From assembly GCF_001647545.1 (NCBI RefSeq), contig NZ_LSZH01000018.1, forward strand, positions 1 to 64,000: a DNA stretch of 64,000 nt, written 5' to 3'. The stretch is from Acinetobacter sp. SFB (GTDB taxonomy: Bacteria; Pseudomonadota; Gammaproteobacteria; Pseudomonadales; Moraxellaceae). Made by a program: the position numbers and the translations under genes. The notes under the pieces were generated by a model. That model saw only the letters and a program-made list of their open reading frames with translations, searched no databases and had not been told where the DNA came from. Positions 17,266-28,043 of the stretch are shown one piece after another (the first letter of the stretch is position 1; each line of letters opens with the position of its first letter).

Positions 17266-18101
17266 TAAAAAAACATGCCTTTGATCATTGTTGTGCAATC
17301 TGTGAAAACCTATAAAAAGGTAGAGGAGCCAGTTTGCCTTTAGCGCCAAATTTTACACCATAATGAAAAAATAATTCATGCTATAAATTATCAATGTGAT
17401 TAGAGCTAGAAAAGAAGTATTGGGAAGCTTTAGATAACGGTCATAAAGTGATTTCAATTCATCGAAAAGGCTTTTCCACTTACTTTGAAAGAGATGCATT
17501 TCCTTCAAAAAATGAGAAGAAAACCCTGATGCGTTAACCGCTAGGAAAAGCCACACAGAGCTAATCTGACAAACGCATAGATAAGTATAGTGATGTAGAA
17601 ATAGGTTATGACCCAAGAATAAAACAGTGACATATGCTAATTTTAATCAAGAAGTCACCCATCATGTGCAATATGATCATAAAAATAAAACCAGTCATTT
17701 GACTGAGGATAAGCAGCGAAGCGAAAGGTTGATCCTAACTTGTGCTCCTTCTTTAAGCCGTGCTGTCGCAGTTTCTAAATGAAGAACAACATGCTATTGG
17801 AAAATTATTTTTTGATATCAGCCTTATCATAAATTAATTTACTGGTACGGATTATCGGCCATACATATATCAATCTTTGCTAAGTTGCTTGCTGTAGTCA
17901 GCAAATGGCTCCATGCAAAACTAAAAGTTTCTCTGGTAATTATTAAGCCCTAAAAAGATCAGTGAGATCTTTTTAGGGTACATGTAAATAATTTACTTTT
18001 ACTAATTTCTGATTACAATTTCATTTTAGCAAGAGGAATGAGCATTTATTGACTAAAAAATCATATGTTTAGATTAGATCTGAATATATGCCATCCTGAT
18101 A
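17266..18101. other. Long intergenic stretch between dusA and the aspartate decarboxylase gene
   Basis: About 840 bases with no convincing gene. On the reverse strand a 35-codon open stretch at about 17840-17945 reads RETFSFAWSHLLTTASNLAK and ends at a stop; it has no start and may be a gene relic. A 48-87 codon frame ending at 17353 is hydrophobic at its end but has no proper ribosome site. The 17948-17978 inverted repeat is listed separately. Nothing else was recognised. Confidence 0.5.
17948..17978 (-). terminator. Strong inverted repeat, probable terminator of the aspT-aspD operon
   Basis: Perfect 13-base-pair stem CCCTAAAAAGATC / GATCTTTTTAGGG with the loop AGTGA, about 125 bases past the decarboxylase stop. 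It lacks a long T-run outside the stem, so termination is inferred from strength and location. Confidence 0.5.
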
Positions 18102-19718
<1,617 letters not shown>

Positions 19719-19757
19719 TTATTGTAAACCGCATAAAATTGAAACTTGTGGATGTGG

Positions 19758-21443
19758 TTAAGCCAGACCCACAATGAGTGGACCGAGCAAGGTTAAAAAT
19801 ACATTTGCTAAAGCATATGTAATGGCAAATGGAACTGTTGGAATAGAGTTTCCGGCTTTGTCCAAGACACCACCAAAAGCAGGGTTGGCACTTCGCGAAC
19901 CAGCTAATGCTCCGGCCATCACTGCGACGTTGTCATAATGGAGTACATAGCGTGCAAAAAGCATTGAGAGAATGAGTGGTACCACTGTTACCACTACTCC
20001 AATCAGAAAGAGGGAAAGGCCACTTTGCTTAATAGTCTGAAAAGCTTGTAAACCAGATTGCAGACCAACGGCTGCCACGAAGCCAGCCAGACCTAAATCT
20101 TTAAGGATTTGAGATGCAGCCAGAGGCATATTGCCTCGTACTGGATTGCGGCTATGCAGCCAGCCAAACAACAAACCTGATAAAAGTGCTCCGCCACCTG
20201 CACCGAGCGTTAACGGCATGTTGCTAATACGAATCACGATTAAACCGATTAACAAACCGACAACTAAGCCTGCTCCGTGGAAAATCCAATCTGTTTTTAA
20301 GCTTTGAGAGATCTCTCGTCCAGCCTCTTTGACCATGCGGTCGAGATCATTTTTTGTACCATAGACAGTAATAACATCTCCTTGACGAAGAACAGTATTG
20401 TCGTCTAGGGGCTGGGCATCATTATTTCTTTGAATTCCAATTACATAAATGCCATGTTTGAGATAATCTGGGGTATTGGCCTTCACATCTCCAAGGGTAC
20501 GGTTGATGTATTTAGAGTTTCTGAGAATCACATCCGTGGTAGACATCACTATTTCCATGCCTTCGGAGGATTCCAGTTCGGTCCCGATATATTGAGCAAT
20601 CGAAACGACACCGGCTCTTCGACCGATCACTAGAATAATGTCATCTGTCTCGAGCTTGGTTTCCGGAGTGGTATCGATAAATTGAGTGTCGCGTTTAAGC
20701 CGTTCAATTGTAATATTGGGGATTTTTGACTCAAGCTCTGCAATTGTTTGTCCTGATGCTTGCTGAACTCTATAAATACGTCCAACAATTTCAGGCATAG
20801 CAAGTTCTTGCCCAGGCGCCAGTTGAAAAGCACCTTTTAGCTGTTCAGCTTGTGCCTTTAGTGCATCATCACGAATGCCACGGCCCATAAATTTTGGCAG
20901 GATATTGACACAGATAATAATGGCACCCAGTGACCCGAAAATATAGGTTACCGCATAACCAATTGCGACATTCGCTTGAAGCTTCTGGATCTCGGCAGCG
21001 GGTAAGTCGAGGCGGGAAATTGCATCACCTGCTGTACCAATAATTGCCGACTGGGTCATTCCACCTGATGCCAGACCTGCTGCCATTCCTTTATCAAGTT
21101 GGAAAATTTTCGCCATTACCAGAACGGTAGCCAGTCCACAGATTGCCATAAATGCCGCTAATAGAATTTCTTTGAGAGATTTCGGTCCAAGCGATTTGAA
21201 GAATTGGGGACCACTTTCGAAACCAACTGCATAAATAAACAGGGCAAAGAGTATGGCCTTAACGCCATTGTCGACAGGTACACCAACAAGACTGAGCACC
21301 ACAGCGACAAGCAATGAGCCAGCAACACCACCGAACTGGAATTTACCAAATTGAAATTTTCCAATCCAAAAGCCTATTGCTAAAGATAAAAACAATAGAA
21401 TTTCAGGGCTATGTTTTAATTCACCTTGTATCCATTCAATCAT
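19758..21443 (-). CDS. aspT: Aspartate:alanine antiporter AspT (AAEx family)
   Basis: 561 aa. The hydrophobic N-terminal half (helices about 15-170, GASGGMTQ-like phrase GLASGGMTQSAIIGTAGD) and C-terminal membrane half (about 385-560; GAGGGALLSGLLFG, GALAGSRSANPAFGGVLDKAG) flank a cytoplasmic loop with two TrkA-C-like (RCK_C) domains (about 205-370). This is the AspT/YidE layout. Coupling to the downstream aspartate decarboxylase supports aspartate/alanine exchange. First gene of the operon; its upstream region is an extremely AT-rich gap. Confidence 0.9.
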   Translation of the reverse strand: MIEWIQGELKHSPEILLFLSLAIGFWIGKFQFGKFQFGGVAGSLLVAVVLSLVGVPVDNGVKAILFALFIYAVGFESGPQFFKSLGPKSLKEILLAAFMAICGLATVLVMAKIFQLDKGMAAGLASGGMTQSAIIGTAGDAISRLDLPAAEIQKLQANVAIGYAVTYIFGSLGAIIICVNILPKFMGRGIRDDALKAQAEQLKGAFQLAPGQELAMPEIVGRIYRVQQASGQTIAELESKIPNITIERLKRDTQFIDTTPETKLETDDIILVIGRRAGVVSIAQYIGTELESSEGMEIVMSTTDVILRNSKYINRTLGDVKANTPDYLKHGIYVIGIQRNNDAQPLDDNTVLRQGDVITVYGTKNDLDRMVKEAGREISQSLKTDWIFHGAGLVVGLLIGLIVIRISNMPLTLGAGGGALLSGLLFGWLHSRNPVRGNMPLAASQILKDLGLAGFVAAVGLQSGLQAFQTIKQSGLSLFLIGVVVTVVPLILSMLFARYVLHYDNVAVMAGALAGSRSANPAFGGVLDKAGNSIPTVPFAITYALANVFLTLLGPLIVGLA

Positions 21444-22562
21444 TTTACAGACTCACTGTTGTTATTTAATCTATTTTTGATTTGATATTTATTTTTTACC
21501 TTTTCAAATTACTACACTGAATTATAGTTATGCAAATAGGTGGGTTTTTATTTCAACTTATATTAATCAACAGGTTAGATTTTTATATATTTTTTGAAAG
21601 TGATTTTTTTATAATAAATTACATTTTAGAACAAAGAGTATATTTTGTTAAATATATGTTTTATTTAATAAAATAATAATTTAAAATAAAATATTTTTTA
21701 TATATGGTTTGTATTGCATTGTAATTATTATGTTTTTAAAATAGGAGTATGAAAATACAATATTTTATTTTTCAATTATTATTAGCTAATTGTTACTATA
21801 TATTTAACAGGTTTTTTTGATTGTTATAAGCTCATTAAAGTTATTGAATTTTAATTTGAATATTCATTATATTTATTTGGTTTTAATGAGTGTGGTTAAT
21901 TATATGTATGAATCTATAATATTTAATTTTCAATTATTTTTTATTTTATTGATGATTGATATTGATTATTAATATTGTAAAGGCCGAGGTTTTTATAGTG
22001 AAGAATAGAATAAATTTAAAATCAATTTAGCCTCAGCTTAAGCGAAGATTACTATAATTTAACTGACGCGCTTTTTTAGATGAACCTATTGGTAAGCATC
22101 TGAAAAACCTAAATCTCTAAGCCTTATATTTAAGTCAGTAGACAGCGAGACCATGAACTTTAGCAAACACAAAATAGCATTTACCTGTGAATGAAATTTT
22201 TTACCTAAGAAACTGAAAATAATAATTAATTTTAAATATGTCACGTGTTGTTGATTTCTTGCTGTCTGATAATCAAGCTCTATTTTTGTAATTCTCTTTT
22301 AATAAATTCTTCAAAAGCTACTGCATGGATAGAATTCAGGAAAGCTGAAGCGAGCGATGCCACTATTTTTTGTAATTGGACAACATGGCAAGAAGAAGCT
22401 GTCATCCGATCTTAAATGAAAAAAACAAGAGCCAGTCATTAGCTCGCTGCTCAAACCAGTAACATGGGTTAAAAGATAAAATTAGAATTCCCAGTCATTT
22501 CTGAATGGTATATTTTGATAGTTAAACACTAGATAAAAACTATAGAAATAAGGAGAATAATT
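21444..22562. other. Very AT-rich intergenic region upstream of aspT and the HEPN gene
   Basis: About 1.1 kb. From 21480 to 22000 it is almost entirely A and T, with no frame above about 40 codons on either strand. The region must contain the divergent promoters of aspT and the HEPN gene, but so many TATAAT-like words occur that none can be chosen. The 22.0-22.5 kb half is less extreme and has no recognisable gene. An H-NS-like silencer target or decayed sequence are both possible. Confidence 0.6.
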
Positions 22563-23207
22563 ATGTTTTTATTGGAAGAAATCTTTAAAAGTAAAAAAGC
22601 AGAACATTCAGATTACTTTAATCTAAGGATTCATCGTGGGCTAAGTTGGTTAAAAAAATCAGTTGAACTCGATAGTGATCTTGATCTTAAATATATGAGT
22701 CTTTGGATCGCGTTCAATGCCATTTATGCGCAAGATGTTGCCATCACGCAGGACAAACAATCATTACGAAAGTTCTTATATTTAATCTGCCAAAAAGATC
22801 AGGAATCTAAAATTTATAATATTCTTTGGGATAAGTTTAGCCAACCCATCCGGCTGCTATTAGAAAATCCTTATGTGTACCAAGGATTTTGGGATTTTCA
22901 AAATCAAAAAATCAGTCAGGTCACCTGGAAAGAAGATTTTGAGCAGGAAAAGAAGAAGGTGCATAGAGCTTTACAAGAAAAAGCGTCGGTGGATATTTTA
23001 TTCGTGATTTTTAATCGTCTTTACACCCTGCGCAATCAAATGATCCATGGCGGTGTGACTTATAATAGTTCTGTGAATCGTAAACAACTTCAGGATGCCT
23101 GTAATATTTTGGCGGCATTTTTACCGGTGTTTATATTAGTCTTGCTGGAAAATGCCCAAACGCTAGATTTAGGCAAACCGTTTTATCCTATGGTGCAAGT
23201 TTCTTAA
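22563..23207 (+). CDS. Stand-alone HEPN-domain protein
   Basis: 214 aa, predominantly alpha-helical. The C-terminal third holds RNQMIH (Arg157 to His162), fitting the R-x4-6-H motif of HEPN ribonucleases, followed by a Gly-rich turn and another helix. The N-terminal half has WLKKSVELDSDLDLKYMSLWIAFNAIYA, typical of Apea/MAE_28990-like HEPN proteins. It would act as an RNase or as an RNA-binding stress/defence protein. No antitoxin-like (MNT) partner or restriction gene adjoins it. A purine-rich AAGGAG ribosome site precedes the ATG. It is an orphan beside an AT-rich gap. Confidence 0.65.
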   Translation: MFLLEEIFKSKKAEHSDYFNLRIHRGLSWLKKSVELDSDLDLKYMSLWIAFNAIYAQDVAITQDKQSLRKFLYLICQKDQESKIYNILWDKFSQPIRLLLENPYVYQGFWDFQNQKISQVTWKEDFEQEKKKVHRALQEKASVDILFVIFNRLYTLRNQMIHGGVTYNSSVNRKQLQDACNILAAFLPVFILVLLENAQTLDLGKPFYPMVQVS

Positions 23208-23280
23208 TGACCGATTTAAACCAATGAAAAGTTTAATTCACCAGGAATAAAAAACTTTTTTTAATAAGAGATTTTTTTAT

Positions 23281-24471
23281 TCAGAGAGTCGGGACTTTCG
23301 CGTGATAACGCATATCCAGTAAAGCAAACAAGGCAGAACAGATCACCAGCCCCAATCCTGCGAGACAGGTCATGCTCCATCCACCATGGTGCCATGTATA
23401 AACACCAAGTGCAGAACCACAGGCCCCGCCAATAAAATATACGGTCATATAAAGTGAATTGACCCGGGATTTAGCATCGGGGCGCAAGCGGAAAATCACG
23501 TTCTGATTACAGCTATGCGTGATTGCCAAGCCTAGATTAATCAGTCCATAGCCCAGAATATAACTGAGTAAAGACACCGCACCAAAATAAAGAAACAGCC
23601 AGCTACCGATCAGTATAGAACAGCCGATCCAGCTTAGTGTTTTGACATGGCCTCGATCGGCCCATTTGCCAATCACCTGAGTCGAAAGCGCACCAAATAC
23701 CCCGACCAGTGTGACCAGACCGACCACGACATCAGAAAGCTGAAAGGGTTTTTGGGTCAGCAGTAGGGCAATGGTCGAGAACAGCATACTCATGGCGGCA
23801 AAAGCACAGGCCCCGGTAAGGGAGCGCAACACAAGCCGTGGTTCCTGCTTTAATAATATCGCCATGGATTTAAAAATTGCTGCATAGCTTATGTTCAGAC
23901 GTGGCAGACTTGGTAATTTACCTTTCAGATAAAAACTTAGGCCCAGCATGGCGATGCCACTGACCACATAAATCATTTTCCAGTGAAACAGGTCGGAAAG
24001 TAATCCGGCAATACTGGTTGAGAGCAGAATGCCGACCAGTAAACCGCTCATTAGAAAACCGACCACTTCTCCGGTTTTTTCCGGTTTGACTGCCATGGTG
24101 GCCAATGGAATCAGGATCTGGGCAGCCACAGAAAAAAGTCCCGCAATGATGGTTCCAATCCAGAGCATCGGCAGATTCACCGCACTGGCACAAATAAATA
24201 AGCCTAGGGCTGCACCCAGCATAAGATAAGGAATGAGTTTGCTTTTATTCAGCATGTCGCCCAAAGGCACAATAAACAGTAAGCCCAATGCATAGGAGAT
24301 CTGGGCAAAGGTGACGGTCAGTGCCACTTGAGACTCAGGAACCTGATAATACTGCTGGATCGATGAAATCAAAGGCTGGCTATAATAGTTTGCCCCCGCA
24401 CATAAACCACAAGCAATAGCCATTAGCCACAGTAAAGATTTATCTTGGCTAATGTCGGGAGAAGTGTTCAT
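23281..24471 (-). CDS. MFS transporter, DHA1-like
   Basis: 396 aa with about 12 transmembrane helices. The signature MFS loop between helices 2 and 3 reads VPLGDMLNKSKLIP (about 72-85), and WADRGHVKTL appears at the equivalent place in the second half (about 269). The N-terminus (GLCAGANYYSQPLISSIQ) resembles YgaY/YnfM-type putative drug or metabolite exporters. The substrate is not readable. Same strand as the DMT transporter upstream but separated by 190 bases. Confidence 0.85.
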   Translation of the reverse strand: MNTSPDISQDKSLLWLMAIACGLCAGANYYSQPLISSIQQYYQVPESQVALTVTFAQISYALGLLFIVPLGDMLNKSKLIPYLMLGAALGLFICASAVNLPMLWIGTIIAGLFSVAAQILIPLATMAVKPEKTGEVVGFLMSGLLVGILLSTSIAGLLSDLFHWKMIYVVSGIAMLGLSFYLKGKLPSLPRLNISYAAIFKSMAILLKQEPRLVLRSLTGACAFAAMSMLFSTIALLLTQKPFQLSDVVVGLVTLVGVFGALSTQVIGKWADRGHVKTLSWIGCSILIGSWLFLYFGAVSLLSYILGYGLINLGLAITHSCNQNVIFRLRPDAKSRVNSLYMTVYFIGGACGSALGVYTWHHGGWSMTCLAGLGLVICSALFALLDMRYHAKVPTL

Positions 24472-24664
24472 AAAAGTCCTTGCTTAATGTCTTAGCGGCA
24501 ATCAGCGGTTGCTGCATTTCAATTTGTGCAGGGGGGATTATAACAAGAGCGTCAAGTTGCAGGCATGACAATCGGTAAAAAGCAGGCTTTGGATTTATTT
24601 ATTACTTGGATTTAGCTGCCCTTTTAAAAGTTTTAAAACAGCGTGAATCAGAGCAATAAAAATA

Positions 24665-25591
24665 TTAATGCGAGAATTTATTCTTGGACAGGGTAATCAT
24701 CATCACCCCGATAATATTCAAGATACATCCGATCCATTGGATGGCATTTAAATGTTCACCCAGAAAAACTGTGGCCAAGATAATGGTCAGGATCGGGCCA
24801 ATCGAAGCAATCATGGCAGATTGGGAAGCGCCAAGTCGGGCAATACTTTGTGCCATCAGGATCGTGGGTAAAACGGTAACCATAAAGCCTAAAGCAACTC
24901 CATACCAGATCACACTGACGGGAAGCTGAGTTAATAAATGCAGGGGGGCAGGAGTGGCAATGAAATAATGGGTTAATGTACCTATGCACGCAATGGACAG
25001 GGTTAAACCGGTAAAATTCCAGGAACCAAATTTTTCAATCAGGCGAGGAGTAAGTAATAAATAAGTAGCAAAACTAATCGCACTGGCAAACACCAGACTC
25101 GCACCCAACCAGAAATTACCTTCATGCGCTACATTGCTTTGTTCCTGCAACATCACAATAACCGTACCACCATAACTTAAAGCAATGGCAAACAGACTTT
25201 TAAAGCTTAAACGTTGTTTATAGATGATGCTGGAAGCCAGAACGGTCAGGGTAGGATATAAAAATAAAATAATCCGTTCTAGAGATGCACTGATATACAT
25301 CAAACCGACAAAATCCAGCCAGCTTGAAAAATAGTAACCAATCAGGCCTGCAATAATCAGTATGCACCAGTCTTTAGCCCTAATATTTTTATTGTGATGA
25401 CGGTTAAACCAGCAAAGCAGCAAAAAAAAGGGCAATGCACTGACCATTCTTAAAGCCATCAGAACCGTGCCATCCACCAGTGGGGATAGCGCATAGGTTT
25501 GTTTAATAAAAATAGCTTTCGTACTAAACAGAAAAGCGGCACAAATGGCGAATAATGAACCTAATTGTGTAGTTGTTAGACTTAGTTTCAT
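24665..25591 (-). CDS. DMT-superfamily (EamA) transporter
   Basis: 308 aa from the ATG at 25591, which has a GCAGG ribosome site; the longer frame to 25702 adds a non-hydrophobic leader. Ten transmembrane helices in two EamA repeats; each half shows the pattern LxRxxSALPFFLLL ... LERIILFLYPTLTVLASSIIYKQ and SAMIASIGPILTIILATVFLGE. A drug/metabolite exporter of the RhaT/YedA class; substrate unknown. The final residues are KNKFSH. Confidence 0.85.
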   Translation of the reverse strand: MKLSLTTTQLGSLFAICAAFLFSTKAIFIKQTYALSPLVDGTVLMALRMVSALPFFLLLCWFNRHHNKNIRAKDWCILIIAGLIGYYFSSWLDFVGLMYISASLERIILFLYPTLTVLASSIIYKQRLSFKSLFAIALSYGGTVIVMLQEQSNVAHEGNFWLGASLVFASAISFATYLLLTPRLIEKFGSWNFTGLTLSIACIGTLTHYFIATPAPLHLLTQLPVSVIWYGVALGFMVTVLPTILMAQSIARLGASQSAMIASIGPILTIILATVFLGEHLNAIQWIGCILNIIGVMMITLSKNKFSH

Positions 25592-26577
25592 TTTACCTGC
25601 TTGAGACTTATTTTTAACGATGAAGGTGGAGTGCAGACATGTGAATTGTAAAGTTTTTAGCGGTCGAGGTGAAATACAAAAATATGATGCTAACGATTCC
25701 ATTTGGGAATGAATTCTTTTTATGACTTTATTTTATTTCAGCAAACCAGTGCTAAAACCAAGTCTCGATGAGGTAGATGGAAAATTAATTGACCAATATC
25801 GGATAAATGCGCTGGATTTGTAGTTAAAATAAACAAATAACGCTAAAAATTAATATTTTCGATCAATAAAAATAAGGATACTCAAAGAAATGTTGAGATT
25901 TTGCACTCATGTGGTGCAAAAGACATCCAGTCCGGTAAAAATATGGATAAAACATCATCAAGCGAAATGGTCAGAAAAAAAAATCAATTATTTTTTTGGC
26001 TTCATCAGACTGAGGTGGAATAAAGCCAGATTGACAAAAATCACAATTCAAATTGTAAACGTATGAGAGTAGCCGAGATTTAATGGCCTGCTCATTTTTA
26101 GAAATTATCTTTAAAAAGCCGTTAATTTTCAGCCAAATTATTTTCTTTAGAATGTCACTTGAGCCAATCTGTTTAAAAGTAGTGCCCAACTAGGCTGTTC
26201 TAGCCCTAAATGAGGGCATCTTTAAGTTCGTGTTTTTATTTATGCTCAAAGCTCAACTTGTCAGAATGATCAATTCCAATTTTTTTGAAATTTGCTTGAA
26301 AAATCACCATCAGCAATTAAAGGCAAAAAACTAAAAAGTGTCGCGATGATATTTAAGGCCATAAAAGCAAGTTTATTTAAATCGAAACCAATAAATGCAA
26401 TATCGTATGATTATTTTTATGAATCATCAGTTCAGTATGTGGGTATTTATTAAATAAATATTGGGTGGTAATTTAGTAAAGTTCAATTAGAATCCAGAAA
26501 TTAAACAAAAATGCATCCAGGGGGAAACATTGCTAAACGCAATGTTTACTTAAGAAAAATTAGCTTGAGGAAGGCTC
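25592..26577. other. Intergenic region upstream of pnt
   Basis: Nearly 1 kb with no supported gene. A 72-codon reverse frame (25971-26189) is Lys/Ile/Phe-rich with two Cys, has no family resemblance and no clear ribosome site, and is treated as chance. The segment should carry the promoter of the transhydrogenase operon; a short hairpin in its leader is listed separately. Confidence 0.5.
26525..26547 (+). promoter_or_regulatory. Leader hairpin upstream of pntAA
   Basis: Perfect inverted repeat AAACATTGC-TAAAC-GCAATGTTT, ending 30 bases before the pntAA ATG and just upstream of its GAGGAAGG ribosome site. It could be an operator for a dimeric repressor or a 5'-UTR stem; the sequence does not say which. 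Confidence 0.4.
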
Positions 26578-27705
26578 ATGCAGATCGGAATCCCAACCGA
26601 AACTGTTGTCGGTGAAAATCGCGTGGCAGCAACGCCAGAAACAGTAAAGAAGTTGATCAGTGCTGGTCATACAGTGGTCATTGAACGTAGAGCAGGTGTG
26701 AAAGCCGCTTATATTGACAGTGCATATGAACAAGTCGGTGCCAAAATTACCGATGATGCCTATACCGGCAGTCAGATTATTTTGAAAGTTCGGGCGCCTA
26801 AAGCTGAAGAAATTCAGAAGCTTGCTCCAAATAGCGCCGTTATTGCGATGTTTGATCCGTACCGCAATACTGAACTTGACCAATTTGCATCCGCGCAAGT
26901 GTCTGCATTTGCTTTAGAGCTTTTACCCCGTACGCTTTCTCGCGCACAGAATATGGACGTGCTGTCTTCGCAAGCCAACTTGGCCGGTTATAAATCGGTG
27001 CTATTGGCTGCGGCAGAATACCAGCGCATGTTCCCAATGCTCATGACTGCTGCCGGTACAATTAAACCTGCCCGTGTAGTCATCATGGGGGTAGGTGTGG
27101 CCGGTCTACAAGCAATTGCGACTGCGAAACGTTTGGGTGCTGTAGTTGAGGCAACCGATTTACGTCCAACAGCTCGTGATCAGGTTGAGTCTTTAGGCGG
27201 TAAATGGTTAGACGTGCCAATGTCGGACGAAGAAAAGCAGAAAGCTGCCGATGCTGCTAAAAACGGTTATGGCTGGATGCCGGGTGAGCAATACATCAAA
27301 GACCAAGCAGCGATTGTCGACAAAGCCGTTTCCAATGCAGATATTGTGATTACTACGGCACTGTTACCTGGCCGTGATGCACCACGTTTAATCAAATCTG
27401 AAACCGTGGCCAAAATGAAACCAGGTTCAATCATCCTTGATATGGCGGTTGAATCAGGCGGTAACGTTGAAGGTTCTAAGTGCGGTGAAAATGTCATGAC
27501 CGATAATGGCGTGACCATTTTGGGCATTCCAAATATCCCGGCAACAGTTGCGACAGAAGCTTCAGCACTTTATGCACGTAATGTTTTTAATTTCCTTGAA
27601 ACTCTTTTTGATCAAGACAAAAACTTTGTCATTAATCCAGAAGAAGAAATTCAAAAAGCGCTACTCGTCGCTCATGGCGGCCAAGTGCTGTTAAAGCGTG
27701 GTTAA
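26578..27705 (+). CDS. pntA: NAD(P) transhydrogenase subunit alpha part 1 (PntAA)
   Basis: 375 aa, the soluble NAD(H)-binding domain I of proton-translocating transhydrogenase. The start [21 protein letters not shown] is characteristic. The Rossmann motif [24 protein letters not shown] is near 171-194, and the mobile loop ends the domain. A strong GAGGAAGG ribosome site precedes the ATG. The alpha subunit is split, so the membrane part is the next gene. The enzyme uses the proton gradient to drive NADPH formation from NADH. Confidence 0.95.
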   Translation: MQIGIPTETVVGENRVAATPETVKKLISAGHTVVIERRAGVKAAYIDSAYEQVGAKITDDAYTGSQIILKVRAPKAEEIQKLAPNSAVIAMFDPYRNTELDQFASAQVSAFALELLPRTLSRAQNMDVLSSQANLAGYKSVLLAAAEYQRMFPMLMTAAGTIKPARVVIMGVGVAGLQAIATAKRLGAVVEATDLRPTARDQVESLGGKWLDVPMSDEEKQKAADAAKNGYGWMPGEQYIKDQAAIVDKAVSNADIVITTALLPGRDAPRLIKSETVAKMKPGSIILDMAVESGGNVEGSKCGENVMTDNGVTILGIPNIPATVATEASALYARNVFNFLETLFDQDKNFVINPEEEIQKALLVAHGGQVLLKRG

Positions 27706-27716
27706 GGAGAGAGATC

Positions 27717-28043
27717 ATGGTTGAAACGATTACAATTTTCGTCCTTGCCATCTTCGTAGGTTACTACGTGGTTTGGGGCGTAACACCCGCTTTACACACA
27801 CCGCTTATGGCTGTTACCAATGCACTGTCTTCCATTATTGTGGTCGGTGCAATGATTCAAACTGTGGGCTTGCCGGTGATTGGGGTAGATGCCAATGTGG
27901 CTTTCCAAAGCATTAACATTGTGAGTATTTTGGGTGCGATCGCTGTGTTTTTGGCAAGTATCAATATTTTCGGTGGCTTTGCAGTGACTGCACGCATGCT
28001 TGAGATGTTTAAGCCGAAGCAAAAGAAAAAAGAGGGTTCATAA
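27717..28043 (+). CDS. NAD(P) transhydrogenase subunit alpha part 2 (PntAB)
   Basis: 108 aa with three to four transmembrane helices: helix 1 [15 protein letters not shown], then [23 protein letters not shown] and the last helix [21 protein letters not shown]. It ends in a basic tail. It is the membrane portion of the alpha subunit as a separate polypeptide, as in Rhodospirillum-type operons. It begins 11 bases after pntAA (ribosome site GGAGAGAG), and its stop touches the pntB ATG. Confidence 0.95.
   Translation: MVETITIFVLAIFVGYYVVWGVTPALHTPLMAVTNALSSIIVVGAMIQTVGLPVIGVDANVAFQSINIVSILGAIAVFLASINIFGGFAVTARMLEMFKPKQKKKEGS

Noticed and set aside
17353..17616. 87-codon (or 48-codon) reverse frame with a hydrophobic end next to dusA
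   Set aside because: The ribosome site is missing or sits directly against the candidate ATG, and the amino-terminal part does not look like protein.
25971..26189. 72-codon reverse frame in the gap before pnt
   Set aside because: Low-complexity Lys/Ile/Phe composition, no ribosome site, no family resemblance; treated as chance.
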